Shown here: in pieces, positions 54,745 to 64,000 of the stretch
Position numbering within the stretch: the first letter of the stretch is position 1
How the letters are laid out: each line of letters starts with the position of its first letter
From: Albugo candida
Lineage: Eukaryota > Oomycota > Peronosporomycetes > Albuginales
Direction of reading: 5' to 3'
Assembly: GCA_040437565.1 (NCBI GenBank)
Contig: JBDOQK010000006.1
Location: forward strand, 62,001-126,000
Length of the DNA stretch: 64,000 nucleotides
Program-made: the position numbers and the translations under genes
Notes under the pieces: generated by a model
What the model was told of the DNA's origin: nothing
Database searches by the model: none
What the model saw: only the letters and a program-made list of their open reading frames with translations

Positions 54745-56185
54745 ATGGGCCAAAGCCAAAGCGGTTTGCCTCGCGAAGGCGCGAGGAAGAAGAAACCGGA
54801 TGACGCGGAGAAGAAAAAGAAGAAATTTGAGCCTCGTAGCGGGGTCATGACGCATAAAAGACGCAAGAAGAAGGGACCCTCCGCAGCAGTGCGAATTCCA
54901 ACAGTGTATCCGACCGCAAAATGTAAACTTCGACTTCTCAAATTGGAGCGAATCAAAGATTTTTTGTTAATGGAGCAAGAATTTATTCAAAATCAAGAAG
55001 TTATGAAACCAAAACACGAAAAAGACGAAGAAGAACGCTCCAAAGTCGACGATCTTCGCGGGAATCCAATGGGCGTCGGTACTTTGGAAGAGATCATCGA
55101 TGACAACCATGCGATCGTTTCATCATCGGTTGGTCCGGAATACTACGTCAGCGTCATGTCTTTTGTGAATCAAGATATGCTTGAAACAGGCTGCTCTGTT
55201 TTATTGCATAATAAAGTCATGTCTGTTGTTGGAATATTGTCGGATGATACAGATCCGATGGTAAGTGTCATGAAGGTGGATAAAGCGCCCCTGGAGTCAT
55301 ATGCGGATATTGGAGGCCTTGACGCGCAAATTCAAGAGATTAAAGAAGCTGTGGAACTACCGCTGACACACCCGGAATTGTACGAAGGCATTGGTATAAA
55401 ACCACCGAAAGGTGTCATTTTGTACGGGGAACCCGGAACAGGAAAAACTCTTCTGGCTAAAGCAGTGGCCAACCAGACGTCTGCGACATTCTTACGAGTT
55501 GTTGGATCTGAATTGATTCAGAAATATCTTGGTGATGGTCCGAAATTGGTTCGCGAAATGTTCCGTGTCGCCGAAGATCTCGCGCCATCTATTGTTTTTA
55601 TTGATGAAATTGATGCTGTCGGATCCAAACGATACGATTCGAATAGCGGTGGTACACGTGAGATTCAACGGACGATGCTCGAGCTTCTTAATCAATTGGA
55701 TGGATTCGATGAGCGCGGCGATGTCAAGGTATGAAAACCTTCATTAATCAATACACTGTTGATAATGCATGAAACACGCAGGTGATTATGGCGACAAATG
55801 CGATCCAAAGTTTGGATCCGGCGCTTATTCGACCTGGTCGCATCGATCGAAAGGTTGGTTGTGTCTGTCTAATCATCTACGTTCTCTTGGTTTTATGACT
55901 GTCAAAATGTAGATTGAGTTCCCTCTGCCTGATACAAAAACAAAGCGTCGTATCTTCCAAATTCACACTGGCCGTATGAGTCTATCAGACGACGTGGATC
56001 TCGAAGAATTCATCATGTCGAAAGATGAGCTTTCTGGAGCCGATATTAAGGCTATTTGTACGGAAGCAGGACTTTTGGCGCTACGTGAACGTCGAATGCG
56101 TGTCACACACGTGGACTTCGCCAAAGCCAAGGAAAAGGCTCTCTATCGAAAGAAAGCGAATATTCCAGAAGGTCTTTACCTTTAA
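54745..56185 (+). CDS. PSMC1: 26S proteasome regulatory subunit Rpt2 (PSMC1), 442 aa
   Basis: Three exons: 54745-55728, 55782-55853, 55913-56185 (53- and 59-nt introns). It begins MGQSQSG, the conserved N-myristoylation site of Rpt2, followed by the Lys-rich stretch. The coiled coil and OB domain follow ([18 protein letters not shown] ... [18 protein letters not shown]). The AAA core has Walker A GEPGTGKT (the plant form of GPPGTGKT), Walker [11 protein letters not shown], and RPGRIDRK. The C-terminal LYL is the HbYX motif that opens the 20S gate. Rpt2 is one of six ATPases that unfold ubiquitylated proteins. Length is almost identical to human (440). Nothing odd. Confidence 0.97.
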
Positions 56186-56376
56186 GCAGCGCATAATATA
56201 ATTTCACTCAGAAATTTGTGAGGTTTATGTATTGTATTACTGCATTTTTTCAACAACTCGGGTATCATTAGCAGTGCCAACGAATCAAAAAATGCACCGA
56301 CTTTCTACAAATTGTAAACTGCAATTGTACTTTTAAATAATAAGATGGAATGTTTTCGCAAAGGCTTTCGAAATCT

Positions 56377-58151
56377 TTAGCGTTTGACGTGATAAGATAC
56401 TGGACGTGAAGGTCTCCTGCTATGTTTGATCCAAACCCTCCTACCGTTGTGGTCACTACGCGCTGCATGAGACAGACTCTTGTTCGTCTCACAGACATCT
56501 TCCTCTTCGTCACTCATTTCTTGAGCGATCGCATGCCGACGGGATGTCCTTGTTTGCTGTACCACACAATTCAAGTCGTCCACAAAATCTCTACTTCGTT
56601 TTCGGTTTCTAAATTGCATATCATTTTGATCCGCAGTTGCTTCTATCTCATTAGTATCTGTAGATGTTTGTTGTGGCATAGCCTTCGCTAAGCTGCTATA
56701 CAAATCAGCTATGTCATAATAGCTTTTGTATGGGCTTCGTTCGTGTAAACGAGCCAGTAGTGCTTGCGCAGCCAATTGCTTGGAGATACGTTTGGTTGAG
56801 CCCACTCCCTTCACAGCAACAATGAGCATTTGCATACGGTTCAATGCGCACAACGGGTACCTCGCCCGCTTTTTTTCCACAGGATGCGACTGTTTTGAAG
56901 CTATTGCATCCATTCTTTTCCGTCATCAGCGTATTGTAAACCACCGAGATGCCTCGATTCCGATTCTGATATTCTTGCAGTACTTGTGCGGGCGTTCGTA
57001 TCGATAATGCGAGGCAAGCCTAGAGTCAACTGTCAATGTGTATGAAATCGAGACGAGTTATCTTACGTACAGAAAGAACACGATCGTCCGACATTGACAA
57101 CTGCTTGAAGTCTTCGAGACTCTACGAGAGCGCATGAGAACATGAACCTACGTGCTTTTTCAATGACTCAAACCATCGACTTGGAATCCATTCCATATGA
57201 CATCATTTGATCGGTATAATCGACGCTTTTCTCGCATGCATTGGTGTCCTTCTTCACCAAAAGCTTTTGGAAATCGGGAATTCTATCCAACTGTTAGCAA
57301 TGTATTGTAGGATGAGAGCATGAACGAGAGTGATGTACAATTTCTTGAGCGCAGACTCCACCGCCGCTTCTCTTGCCAGAACCTTGGATGGTCGGCTTTC
57401 CATCGAGTACCGTTTCTCGTGCACGTAAATCGCACACGTGACTGGATTTATTAGATCTATAGTACACATCAAGAATCACTTCCTGAAATCGATTCAACTG
57501 ATTGACCTCACCATCATTCTTGGAAAACTCGTAGCGAGGGGTGCATCGTAACGCCGCTACTATATAATCCTACAGAAAACGATGTAAACAAAGTATACAA
57601 GTTACAAAATGGGCAGCCAACCCGAAGCAGCGCTTTTGCTGATTTTCCTTCTGGATTCTCAATTCGAACGCCATTTACAAGAATTGTGTTGAAGACATCA
57701 ATAGTCTCATGAAGTTTTCCAATTCCCACGATGCGCTTGATGCTCTAAAGTGAGGTAAGTAACATAGTTATACGGATGGCAATGCTGCTAATGTGCTGAT
57801 AAGTACTGATTCGCTGGTAGGAAGAAGAGTGTGGTCGAAATGCGAATGTTTATGAGTCTCATAAACTTCATTTTCATTGCAAGAGCGAAATATATTTAGA
57901 GGAGGCAAATGTGAGCGAGCAAATGCGTCGAAATCGGCCTCTGAATTGCAGCTTCCAATGCGATACGGTCGAGACCAACAGACGACTTTGGTCTTTTCAT
58001 GAACAAAAAATCGAATTCCGGAATCATGAAGCATCTCCACCCATCCTTCAGGTAGCACAGAGTCATATTCGCTGCATTCTGATGTATCTGTTGATAGTTT
58101 ATGTCCCTCAGAAGCGCTCAAAGCCACCGTCGTATCATTCACGTTATTCAT
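56377..58151 (-). CDS. DGCR8/Pasha-like protein: WW/Rhed region and two dsRNA-binding domains, 443 aa
   Basis: Eight exons: 58151-57807, 57744-57622, 57569-57512, 57456-57326, 57290-57258, 57121-57071, 57019-56861, 56808-56377. Introns are 51-62 nt except one of 35 nt (uncertain) and one of 136 nt. Order as in DGCR8: WW/Rhed region (LPEGWVEMLHDSGIRFFVHE, then VVCWSRPYRIG and PPLNIFRSC); dsRBD1 with NPEGKSAKALL, then TCAIYVHEKRY and LAREAAVESALKKL; linker LDRIPDFQKL; SLEDFKQLSMSDDRVLS; dsRBD2 TPAQVLQEYQNRNRG, then SCGKKAGE and STKRISKQLAAQALLARLHE; basic/acidic tail. The human counterparts are LPDGWIMTFHNSG, VVTWSRPYFLG, ELEYFNHISIEDSRVYEL and SPYQILHECLKRNHG. DGCR8 binds primary microRNA and partners Drosha in the nucleus. 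Confidence 0.85.
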
Positions 58152-59092
58152 TGTGGTTCCAGTAAACAATTATGTGAGGCACCTTATTATAGAGGAGGCG
58201 TTGATTGGGTGCGACTCTTTGTCGATCTTTCCAATCAAATATGACATAGCTAATGGTGATATTTGGACGCTTAATGACAGACAGCTTTTCTGACAAGTGT
58301 TAATGAATGCATGCTTCCGAATTGTCGCTTATAGAGAAGCGGTACGACATAGGTATTTTGTCATCCCAGTAGCTGTAAAGATGTGAAAAGCAGATGGAAA
58401 TGCAATACTAGTGAAACTGAACATGCGGGAACGGCTACCAAAGCGCGGTATACGTTGACGCGACAGTATCTAGAATTCTATTCCGACAATCCACGATATT
58501 GCATATAATAAGAATCGGTAAGTGTACTGTGCACTGATTGGAACGCAAAGGTCTTTTGATAATGGTATGAAAGCGGCATTTCAGAAAAGCCTGTTCATGT
58601 AGTATTACCACCGGCAACCTTCGAAACATGATTGAACATTAACTCAGCGAGAAAGCAGTGTTTGTCGATGATTTTACAGCGAAAACGCCACAGTGATGCT
58701 TGCACCAAATTCTCAATTTAATATTATTTGTTAAAGTCTATTGATTGTACCGGTACACTGAATTTCCCCAAGCAAACGAAATATACTCAGCATCTCAAAG
58801 CCTCTAACACTTTCTCAGTAAAGTCCCTTATGAAATAGGTCAACAATCACACCACGAGCAACACCAACGTTATAAACTCGCAAACAAATAAAACTGCCAA
58901 TCTGATTGACAGAATGAGACAAGATCGAATATACATCAATGTGTCACGTGGTTGATGTGCGAATTATCGCCAGCCACATAACTATCTGTTAAGAGGTCAT
59001 GCACAATCCCAATAATGCGGTTCCATCATCGCAATCCAAAAATACCCTGATGGCGGTTTATTAGATGGGTTGAAAAACATTCCTGAAACCAA
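58152..59092. other. intergenic, about 0.9 kb, nothing recognised
   Basis: Divergent region between the DGCR8-like and tetraspanin-like genes. Only very short frames. Confidence 0.45.
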
Positions 59093-60097
59093 ATGGCCTC
59101 GGCAGATGACGAGAAGAACGACAGCATTTCTGTCAATATTGCAAAAGTGATTCTAATGCTGCTCAATATGGCAATTGTAGTCATTGGCTCGCTAATTGTT
59201 CATTTCAGCCACCGAATCAAAGCTTCCGGGTGGCTGGACGCACTTAGCGAGGAGTATGATTGGATCACTCGCACCACATTCATGGTTCTTCTCGCGTTTG
59301 GTATCACACTGATTGTGATTGGAACTGTTGGGTGTGCAGGCGCGTGGTTACAGCGCCGCTGGATACTCACAATTTACGGCTTTCTGTTAATTCTCGCACT
59401 TGTCTTCTTCGTCCTCATTGGTGTTGTGAGTGGTGTCATCAAATTGAAATATACAACAATCAATCAAAATAAATCGGATCAAGTTTCAGATCCGGAGATT
59501 GGAAACAAATTCAATGAATTGTATTGCTACGGACAAATCCCATACTATTGTCAGGACGCAAAGATTGTCGATGCACTCGATACATTCAATCTCTCGTCAT
59601 TTGCATCGTCTGTTTCTAAAACTGCGACCAATATCTCATCTCTCTGTGATTTCGATGGCATTTCTTTAACGAATCAGATGGAACAAATGTGCACAGTCTG
59701 TCGGATGGCGCGTCAAAACCAACATTTTCGGCCAGTATTCGATTGGTTTGAGCGCGAGTGCCCACGCACGTCATCAAAGATGCAGTGGTGCTACAATTTT
59801 CTCCAAAGAGAAAATGTGGGCGATGAAATTGACAAGCGAGAGAATGCACCATTTCGACAGTGCAGAGACCGATTGTATCATTTCATATCCAGTTGGAGCA
59901 GTGGGATTCTCATTGCAAGTATCATTGTTTGCTTCTTGATACTCTCTGTTCTCGCATCTGCTTGCCTCATCCGCCGCAAAACAAGCAAAGACATTTGGGA
60001 TGAATTTTCAGGTCAGTCAAAAGGCTACCCGGAGGAAGTAAACGGTTCATACAATCAAATTCGGCCTCCTACAAATCCTAAATCAGTCTGCTTTTAG
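59093..60097 (+). CDS. tetraspanin-like four-helix membrane protein, 334 aa
   Basis: Intronless frame from ATG. Four hydrophobic helices: about 18-40 (VILMLLNMAIVVIGSLIV), 62-84 (TFMVLLAFGITLIVIGTVGC), 90-115 (YGFLLILALVFFVLIGVVSG) and about 270-297 (GILIASIIVCFLILSVLASA). A small loop lies between the first two and a large one (~155 residues) between the last two, the tetraspanin layout, with GCAGAW after helix 2 typical of the family. The large loop has about ten cysteines, but not the usual CCG motif, so it is a divergent member. The C-terminal tail is short and cytosolic, ending SVCF. Tetraspanins organise membrane microdomains. Confidence 0.82.
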   Translation: MASADDEKNDSISVNIAKVILMLLNMAIVVIGSLIVHFSHRIKASGWLDALSEEYDWITRTTFMVLLAFGITLIVIGTVGCAGAWLQRRWILTIYGFLLILALVFFVLIGVVSGVIKLKYTTINQNKSDQVSDPEIGNKFNELYCYGQIPYYCQDAKIVDALDTFNLSSFASSVSKTATNISSLCDFDGISLTNQMEQMCTVCRMARQNQHFRPVFDWFERECPRTSSKMQWCYNFLQRENVGDEIDKRENAPFRQCRDRLYHFISSWSSGILIASIIVCFLILSVLASACLIRRKTSKDIWDEFSGQSKGYPEEVNGSYNQIRPPTNPKSVCF

Positions 60098-60178
60098 CTC
60101 TCGAGTCATTGTGTTTTTGTTCCTATTACGTTCAAATGAATCGAATTTACTTTATTGTTAGAGTAAATACTTTGAAAA

Positions 60179-61720
60179 TCAAACGCGCAGTTGATTTGGT
60201 GTGGACGTGCATTTGTAATCGGGCTGTGAAGAGTTCGCGTTTTCTTCAAAAGTGAAAAATAGCGGTTCAATGTCTTCCAATAAAAGTCCTTTTGTCTCGG
60301 GACAAAACAGATAGACGAATACGAAGCAAACCAATGACAGAAATCCAAACAGATAAAACACTCCATTGACGTTCAAGTACGAGAATAATTTGGCCACAGC
60401 GATCATAGCGGAACCAGCCAGCCAATTCGACATGGTTGATAAAGTGACTGCTTTGGCGCGGACATTCGTTGGAAATATCTCTGCCGGATAGATCCAACAG
60501 ACCGGACCCCACGAAATTGCAAAATTGAATATGAATATGGATGTGAATATGATCATAACGTACCCAGCCCAGACGGAGCAATTGGAACTCGTTGTGTTCC
60601 CATTACAGCCATACGTGAATGTGATTGCGGATACTAAATGACCTACAGCCATCCCTATTGCCCCGATGAGCAATAAACGACGACGACCGACCCTATCAAC
60701 CCAGTACATTCCGGGAAATGTGCTTAGCCAAAATACGATTGACAGAATGAGCAATGATAACACACCATTTCCAGATACATCGCGAAAGATTTCACCACCA
60801 TACAAAAGAACTGGGTTGATGCCAGTAGCTTGTTGTAAGCCCTGAAGTGACATTGCAATCAGCGTTCTCCGTAAGAGGGAACTATCCAGCCACAAGGTCG
60901 ACCAAGTCACTGGTTTGCTTTCCATCTTCAGCTGATCACCAATCGCATCCAATTCCTTGTCAACATGCTCCGTTTGTCTCAGTCGCTTGAGAACCGTACG
61001 TGCCTCTCCTCTTCCCTTCACTTGATACGTCCATCTTGGACTCTCTGGAACGGTGAAAATTCCAATCATAACAATGAAAGATGGTATGAGTGCGACTGCA
61101 TTCGTGATTCGCCATCCGTATGTGGAACTAGCGACCAAATTATTGACAATGTTGGACAATAACATCCCAGTAGTATTCATGGCTTGCATCGATCCAGAGA
61201 GGATACCGCGTAGTTCTTTCGGAGCTGCTTCAGCCCCAAAAATTGGCAACGAAAACGATGAATTTCCGACACCTGCTCCCGCAAAAAATCGTCCCATCAG
61301 CACAAGTGCATGCTGTTTTGGAGGTGTCAGGCATACCCATAACGTGCCAGTGGTGAATAAACAACCCGCATTGAAGATGGTCACGCGTCTTCCATATCGT
61401 TGGGCGATATAGCCACCAATATACGCCCCAACAATGCATCCAATGTAGTACACAACATTATAAAGCGTTGTGAACGTCGTCCAGTTCTCAGGCATGTTAC
61501 GACTCGAACTCGTGCAGTCCTTATACGTATTGTGCTCGTAACCCACACAAAAATCGAACAGGAAATTATCCATTACGATAACACCGCCAGTTACTCCTTG
61601 ATCATACCCAAAAAACATTCCACCTAAAGACGCAAATATGCAGACAGCGATTGCATAAGTGCGTGTTCCTTGGGTCTCCTCCGTCACGGTAGCCGTGGGT
61701 ATGGAGACACCGACAGCCAT
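60179..61720 (-). CDS. MFS sugar transporter, 513 aa
   Basis: Complete intronless frame with twelve hydrophobic helices. Sugar-porter signatures are all visible: GYDQGVTGG in helix 1, RYGRRVTIFNAG after helix 2, GRFFAGAGVG, the VPESPRW motif before the central loop, QQATGIN in helix 7, DRVGRRRLLLIG, WGPVCWIYPAEIFP in helix 10, and PETKG after helix 12. Such plasma-membrane carriers import hexoses with protons; in a plant-feeding oomycete it could take up host sugar, but specificity cannot be read from sequence. Its stop is about 80 bp from the stop of the convergent tetraspanin-like gene. The C-terminal tail is cytosolic. Confidence 0.95.
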   Translation of the reverse strand: MAVGVSIPTATVTEETQGTRTYAIAVCIFASLGGMFFGYDQGVTGGVIVMDNFLFDFCVGYEHNTYKDCTSSSRNMPENWTTFTTLYNVVYYIGCIVGAYIGGYIAQRYGRRVTIFNAGCLFTTGTLWVCLTPPKQHALVLMGRFFAGAGVGNSSFSLPIFGAEAAPKELRGILSGSMQAMNTTGMLLSNIVNNLVASSTYGWRITNAVALIPSFIVMIGIFTVPESPRWTYQVKGRGEARTVLKRLRQTEHVDKELDAIGDQLKMESKPVTWSTLWLDSSLLRRTLIAMSLQGLQQATGINPVLLYGGEIFRDVSGNGVLSLLILSIVFWLSTFPGMYWVDRVGRRRLLLIGAIGMAVGHLVSAITFTYGCNGNTTSSNCSVWAGYVMIIFTSIFIFNFAISWGPVCWIYPAEIFPTNVRAKAVTLSTMSNWLAGSAMIAVAKLFSYLNVNGVFYLFGFLSLVCFVFVYLFCPETKGLLLEDIEPLFFTFEENANSSQPDYKCTSTPNQLRV

Positions 61721-64000
61721 CTACACGAATTATGATAATTTGAAAGTGGTATGTGGTATCAAAATGAGGATTGCGGAATACTTGTGCATTGAAAGTCAGA
61801 AAATATAGAACAGCGTCCCCTTCAAACACAATGCTTGCGTAGCATGGAAGAGTGGCTGCTTTGGAATGTTCATTGATTCTCCTACGTAACTTTCAGAGTC
61901 AAATGTTGAGTTGCCACAATTCCTCACGGAGCTATTTCGTCTCACAGGAATTTGTGGTAATCAGACAAAGACATTTTTTGCTCCGATGTCTCATACTGCC
62001 AAAAGAGAACTTTGATTGCGGCTTTAGAATACAGGAGTACAACTATTGCAGGGAACTTGACGTCTTTGATTTATTACACTGAGCAGCGCGTCTCAGATAC
62101 ATGTGATGATTGGCTGACGTGAAATCAAACATATGGAATGGTTCGTACTGATAGTTTTTAGCGTCATGCGGAATGAATTAGCTCATACACTCACGAGGCA
62201 GTTTCTTATAATAAGGTGCTATGTATGGTCTATCGGCATCTGCATAGCATGAAAAGAACGCTAGGCTAATGAGATCATTGATGATTGATTAGCAATACAG
62301 CGTGCTGGACAAGGATGAATGCATGAGGAATTCTTCGTGCGTTCTTGATAGCAAGGCATTCAGACTTCAAGCGATCAACGCCGCACGCATTGCGGAATAC
62401 TCGATCATAAATTAGAATCATGATACTGTCATTAAACGTCTCTAATTAATCCCGGCAGTACAAGCTCTAGATTAGCATCGATGTTTCAAGATGCAGGCCA
62501 AACACTTGCACCTTAATTCCAGTTGAATCCATGTTTAGCTTGAGAAAAATGACCATGTGTAAAGGCCGAGTTGTTCCCGCATGTTTGAAGATGAAGATCT
62601 TGATATCAATGGGCCTCTGTCTACGTCTGGCTTTGCAATCCTTTGTGACACGTCTGCTTGCCCTGGTCCTTCATATGACTTCTGATGCAGGAAAGTGAAG
62701 GTTTTGTTTGGTCAAGTCGAGACAAGAACTCAATAGTAGCAATAAGCGGATTGAACATCTTTTAAGCTCAAGCTGTTTTTTCTGGCTCAAGCCGATGTGC
62801 ACTGGAAGGAGCCGGTCCAACCATTTCTGCGTCACTATGCCCATTGTTCTGTAGAAGGCTCTCAACACGACACAGTTGCTCACGCATGATAGCAATTACA
62901 TCTACTCTCGATCATGTGCAGCCTTCAGACGATGTACACTACCTCTTCCATGTTTCATTACACTTGCAGCTTTAATTGTATATTTGCGCGTAGTATTATC
63001 GAGACATAGTCGTGTGTACAAGCACACCACTTCCACCAAAGGACTAGGAATGGGTGAAAAGGCATATTTTGCTGGCAATATAGCTGAGGTAGTGAGACGT
63101 CTCTAGCGAAAAATTAAATACTGGTTTGAAATCCTTTACTATGCCAGTCGACTTCAACCTCTTGCGTGATTGAGATTTCTTGCTTCGTTATGGTAATGTT
63201 TCTGTTTTGGAACTTCCGACTTATGTTCTCGGCTGATATCATTGGTATGTTTGTATTGCTGGTTCCTACTTGACGTCAAATGCATGAAGTGTTACGTTTA
63301 GTCCTATCATTGTGCTACAATACTAACAGAAAACGGATGGAGGAGGGGGGGGGTACGATCTAAGGCTGCGTGCATCCGAAAATCTTGTACATCTCTCCGC
63401 CTTATCTCGTCGGTCTCTTGTAACGCAAAGTAGCCTTTGTGGTTAAAAAGGCTGTAGGATGGGTTCAGGGTTCAGGGTTGAAAAACGGGATGGACAATGC
63501 GACATGTGTAGGTTTTATGTCACGCTCGGGTACAGATGCAGAAGATGGCCATTCGGAGTAAAGTGTGATCGAATTACTCTTTCCAGCACCTAAAGTTTTA
63601 TTCGCTTACTCGTTTTCTTGTTGTAAACACTATCTGGAATTCTTTGGAGGGTAAACTACTGGCGCGATCAATATTTGAAGAAAGGGAAGGCAACATGTGT
63701 AGGTTATTTTTCGAACCTGTCTCTATACCATCTAAACATCTATGTAGCTTCTCCAACAATTCGCAAGTATCTATGGTGAACTAAGTTATGCTCATTTTTC
63801 AATTCTCCTCATTGCAGCTTGGTTTAATGCGATTCTGCTTGATCCTCGATGTTGGCTTTTCATTTCTCAACCTACAAATCTTTTTTAGAAGATGCTACGT
63901 CCAATAACGGTGCAGTTAAGCGCATAGGCTTAACGCCATCACACAATAAAAAAGCGAGGCAGCACCGGCCAGAGAATCCGGTGCCCTCATACCCGTAAGC
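61721..64000. other. gene-free end of window
   Basis: No frame with support. It contains GGGTTCAGGGTTCAGGGTT near 63461-63479, a G run near 63343-63353, and a small hairpin (GCACCGG-CCAGAGAAT-CCGGTGC, about 63963-63985). No transposon or RNA gene recognised. Confidence 0.5.

Noticed and set aside
55425-55455. GEPGTGKT in Rpt2 as a mutated Walker A
   Set aside because: Glutamate at this position also occurs in plant Rpt2 proteins and leaves the GxxGxGKT core intact.
63963-63985. Hairpin near the end of the window as a terminator or structured RNA
   Set aside because: A 7-bp stem without covariation, T-run or adjacent gene is not enough in eukaryotic DNA.

Overview
The window is nuclear DNA from a compact, intron-rich protist, most probably an oomycete. 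Three things point there: very short GT-AG introns (mostly 45-80 nt), genes packed on both strands with tens of bases between them, and typically oomycete gene types (a seven-helix receptor fused to a phosphoinositide phosphatase, a bZIP with a non-standard basic region, and several orphan secreted proteins). A biotroph such as Albugo would fit, but that is inference. The sequence is a draft scaffold. Seven runs of exactly 100 N are present; four are flanked by apparently exact direct duplications and one by a diverged duplication, so several genes look duplicated or lengthened only because of assembly. I give collapsed models for these.

Layout. 1-4.3 kb is gene-poor and holds a decayed partial copy of a hAT-like gene plus one putative secreted protein. 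4.5-11.5 kb carries an intact BED/hAT-derived gene whose catalytic residues appear lost, a thioredoxin-fold protein, and a polypyrimidine-tract-binding protein. An ARF1-class GTPase lies at 12.3-12.9 kb. 13-21.9 kb is a gene-poor block with two identical tRNA-Gly(GCC) genes facing each other, a long secreted protein and two weak small secreted candidates. 21.9-29 kb holds a large orphan secreted protein, a small membrane protein, cytochrome b5 reductase, two small orphans and a makorin-type zinc-finger/RING protein. 29-36 kb has a ZFC3H1-like RNA-processing protein with a leucine-rich-repeat tail, a SMI1/KNR4 (SUKH) protein with a 15-nt exon, and a PH-domain protein. 36.2-41.1 kb is one gene joining a seven-transmembrane receptor to an inositol-polyphosphate 4-phosphatase. 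41.8-50.8 kb contains a NAR1/NARF iron-sulphur protein, COX10, a TMEM138-like protein, METAP1, a UIM/RING-H2 ligase, an orphan secretory protein and a biotin protein ligase. 50.8-56.2 kb has katanin p60, a bZIP factor and proteasome subunit Rpt2. 56.4-58.2 kb encodes a WW plus double dsRNA-binding-domain protein that aligns along its length with animal DGCR8/Pasha. A tetraspanin-like protein and a sugar transporter follow, and the last 2.3 kb has no gene I can support.

The most interesting system is the DGCR8/Pasha-like gene. It suggests a Microprocessor-like primary-RNA-processing complex in a lineage where I do not know of one being described. The receptor-phosphatase fusion is the second. 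The remaining genes are mostly housekeeping: mitochondrial haem and redox, cytosolic Fe-S assembly, protein maturation and turnover, microtubule severing and RNA processing.
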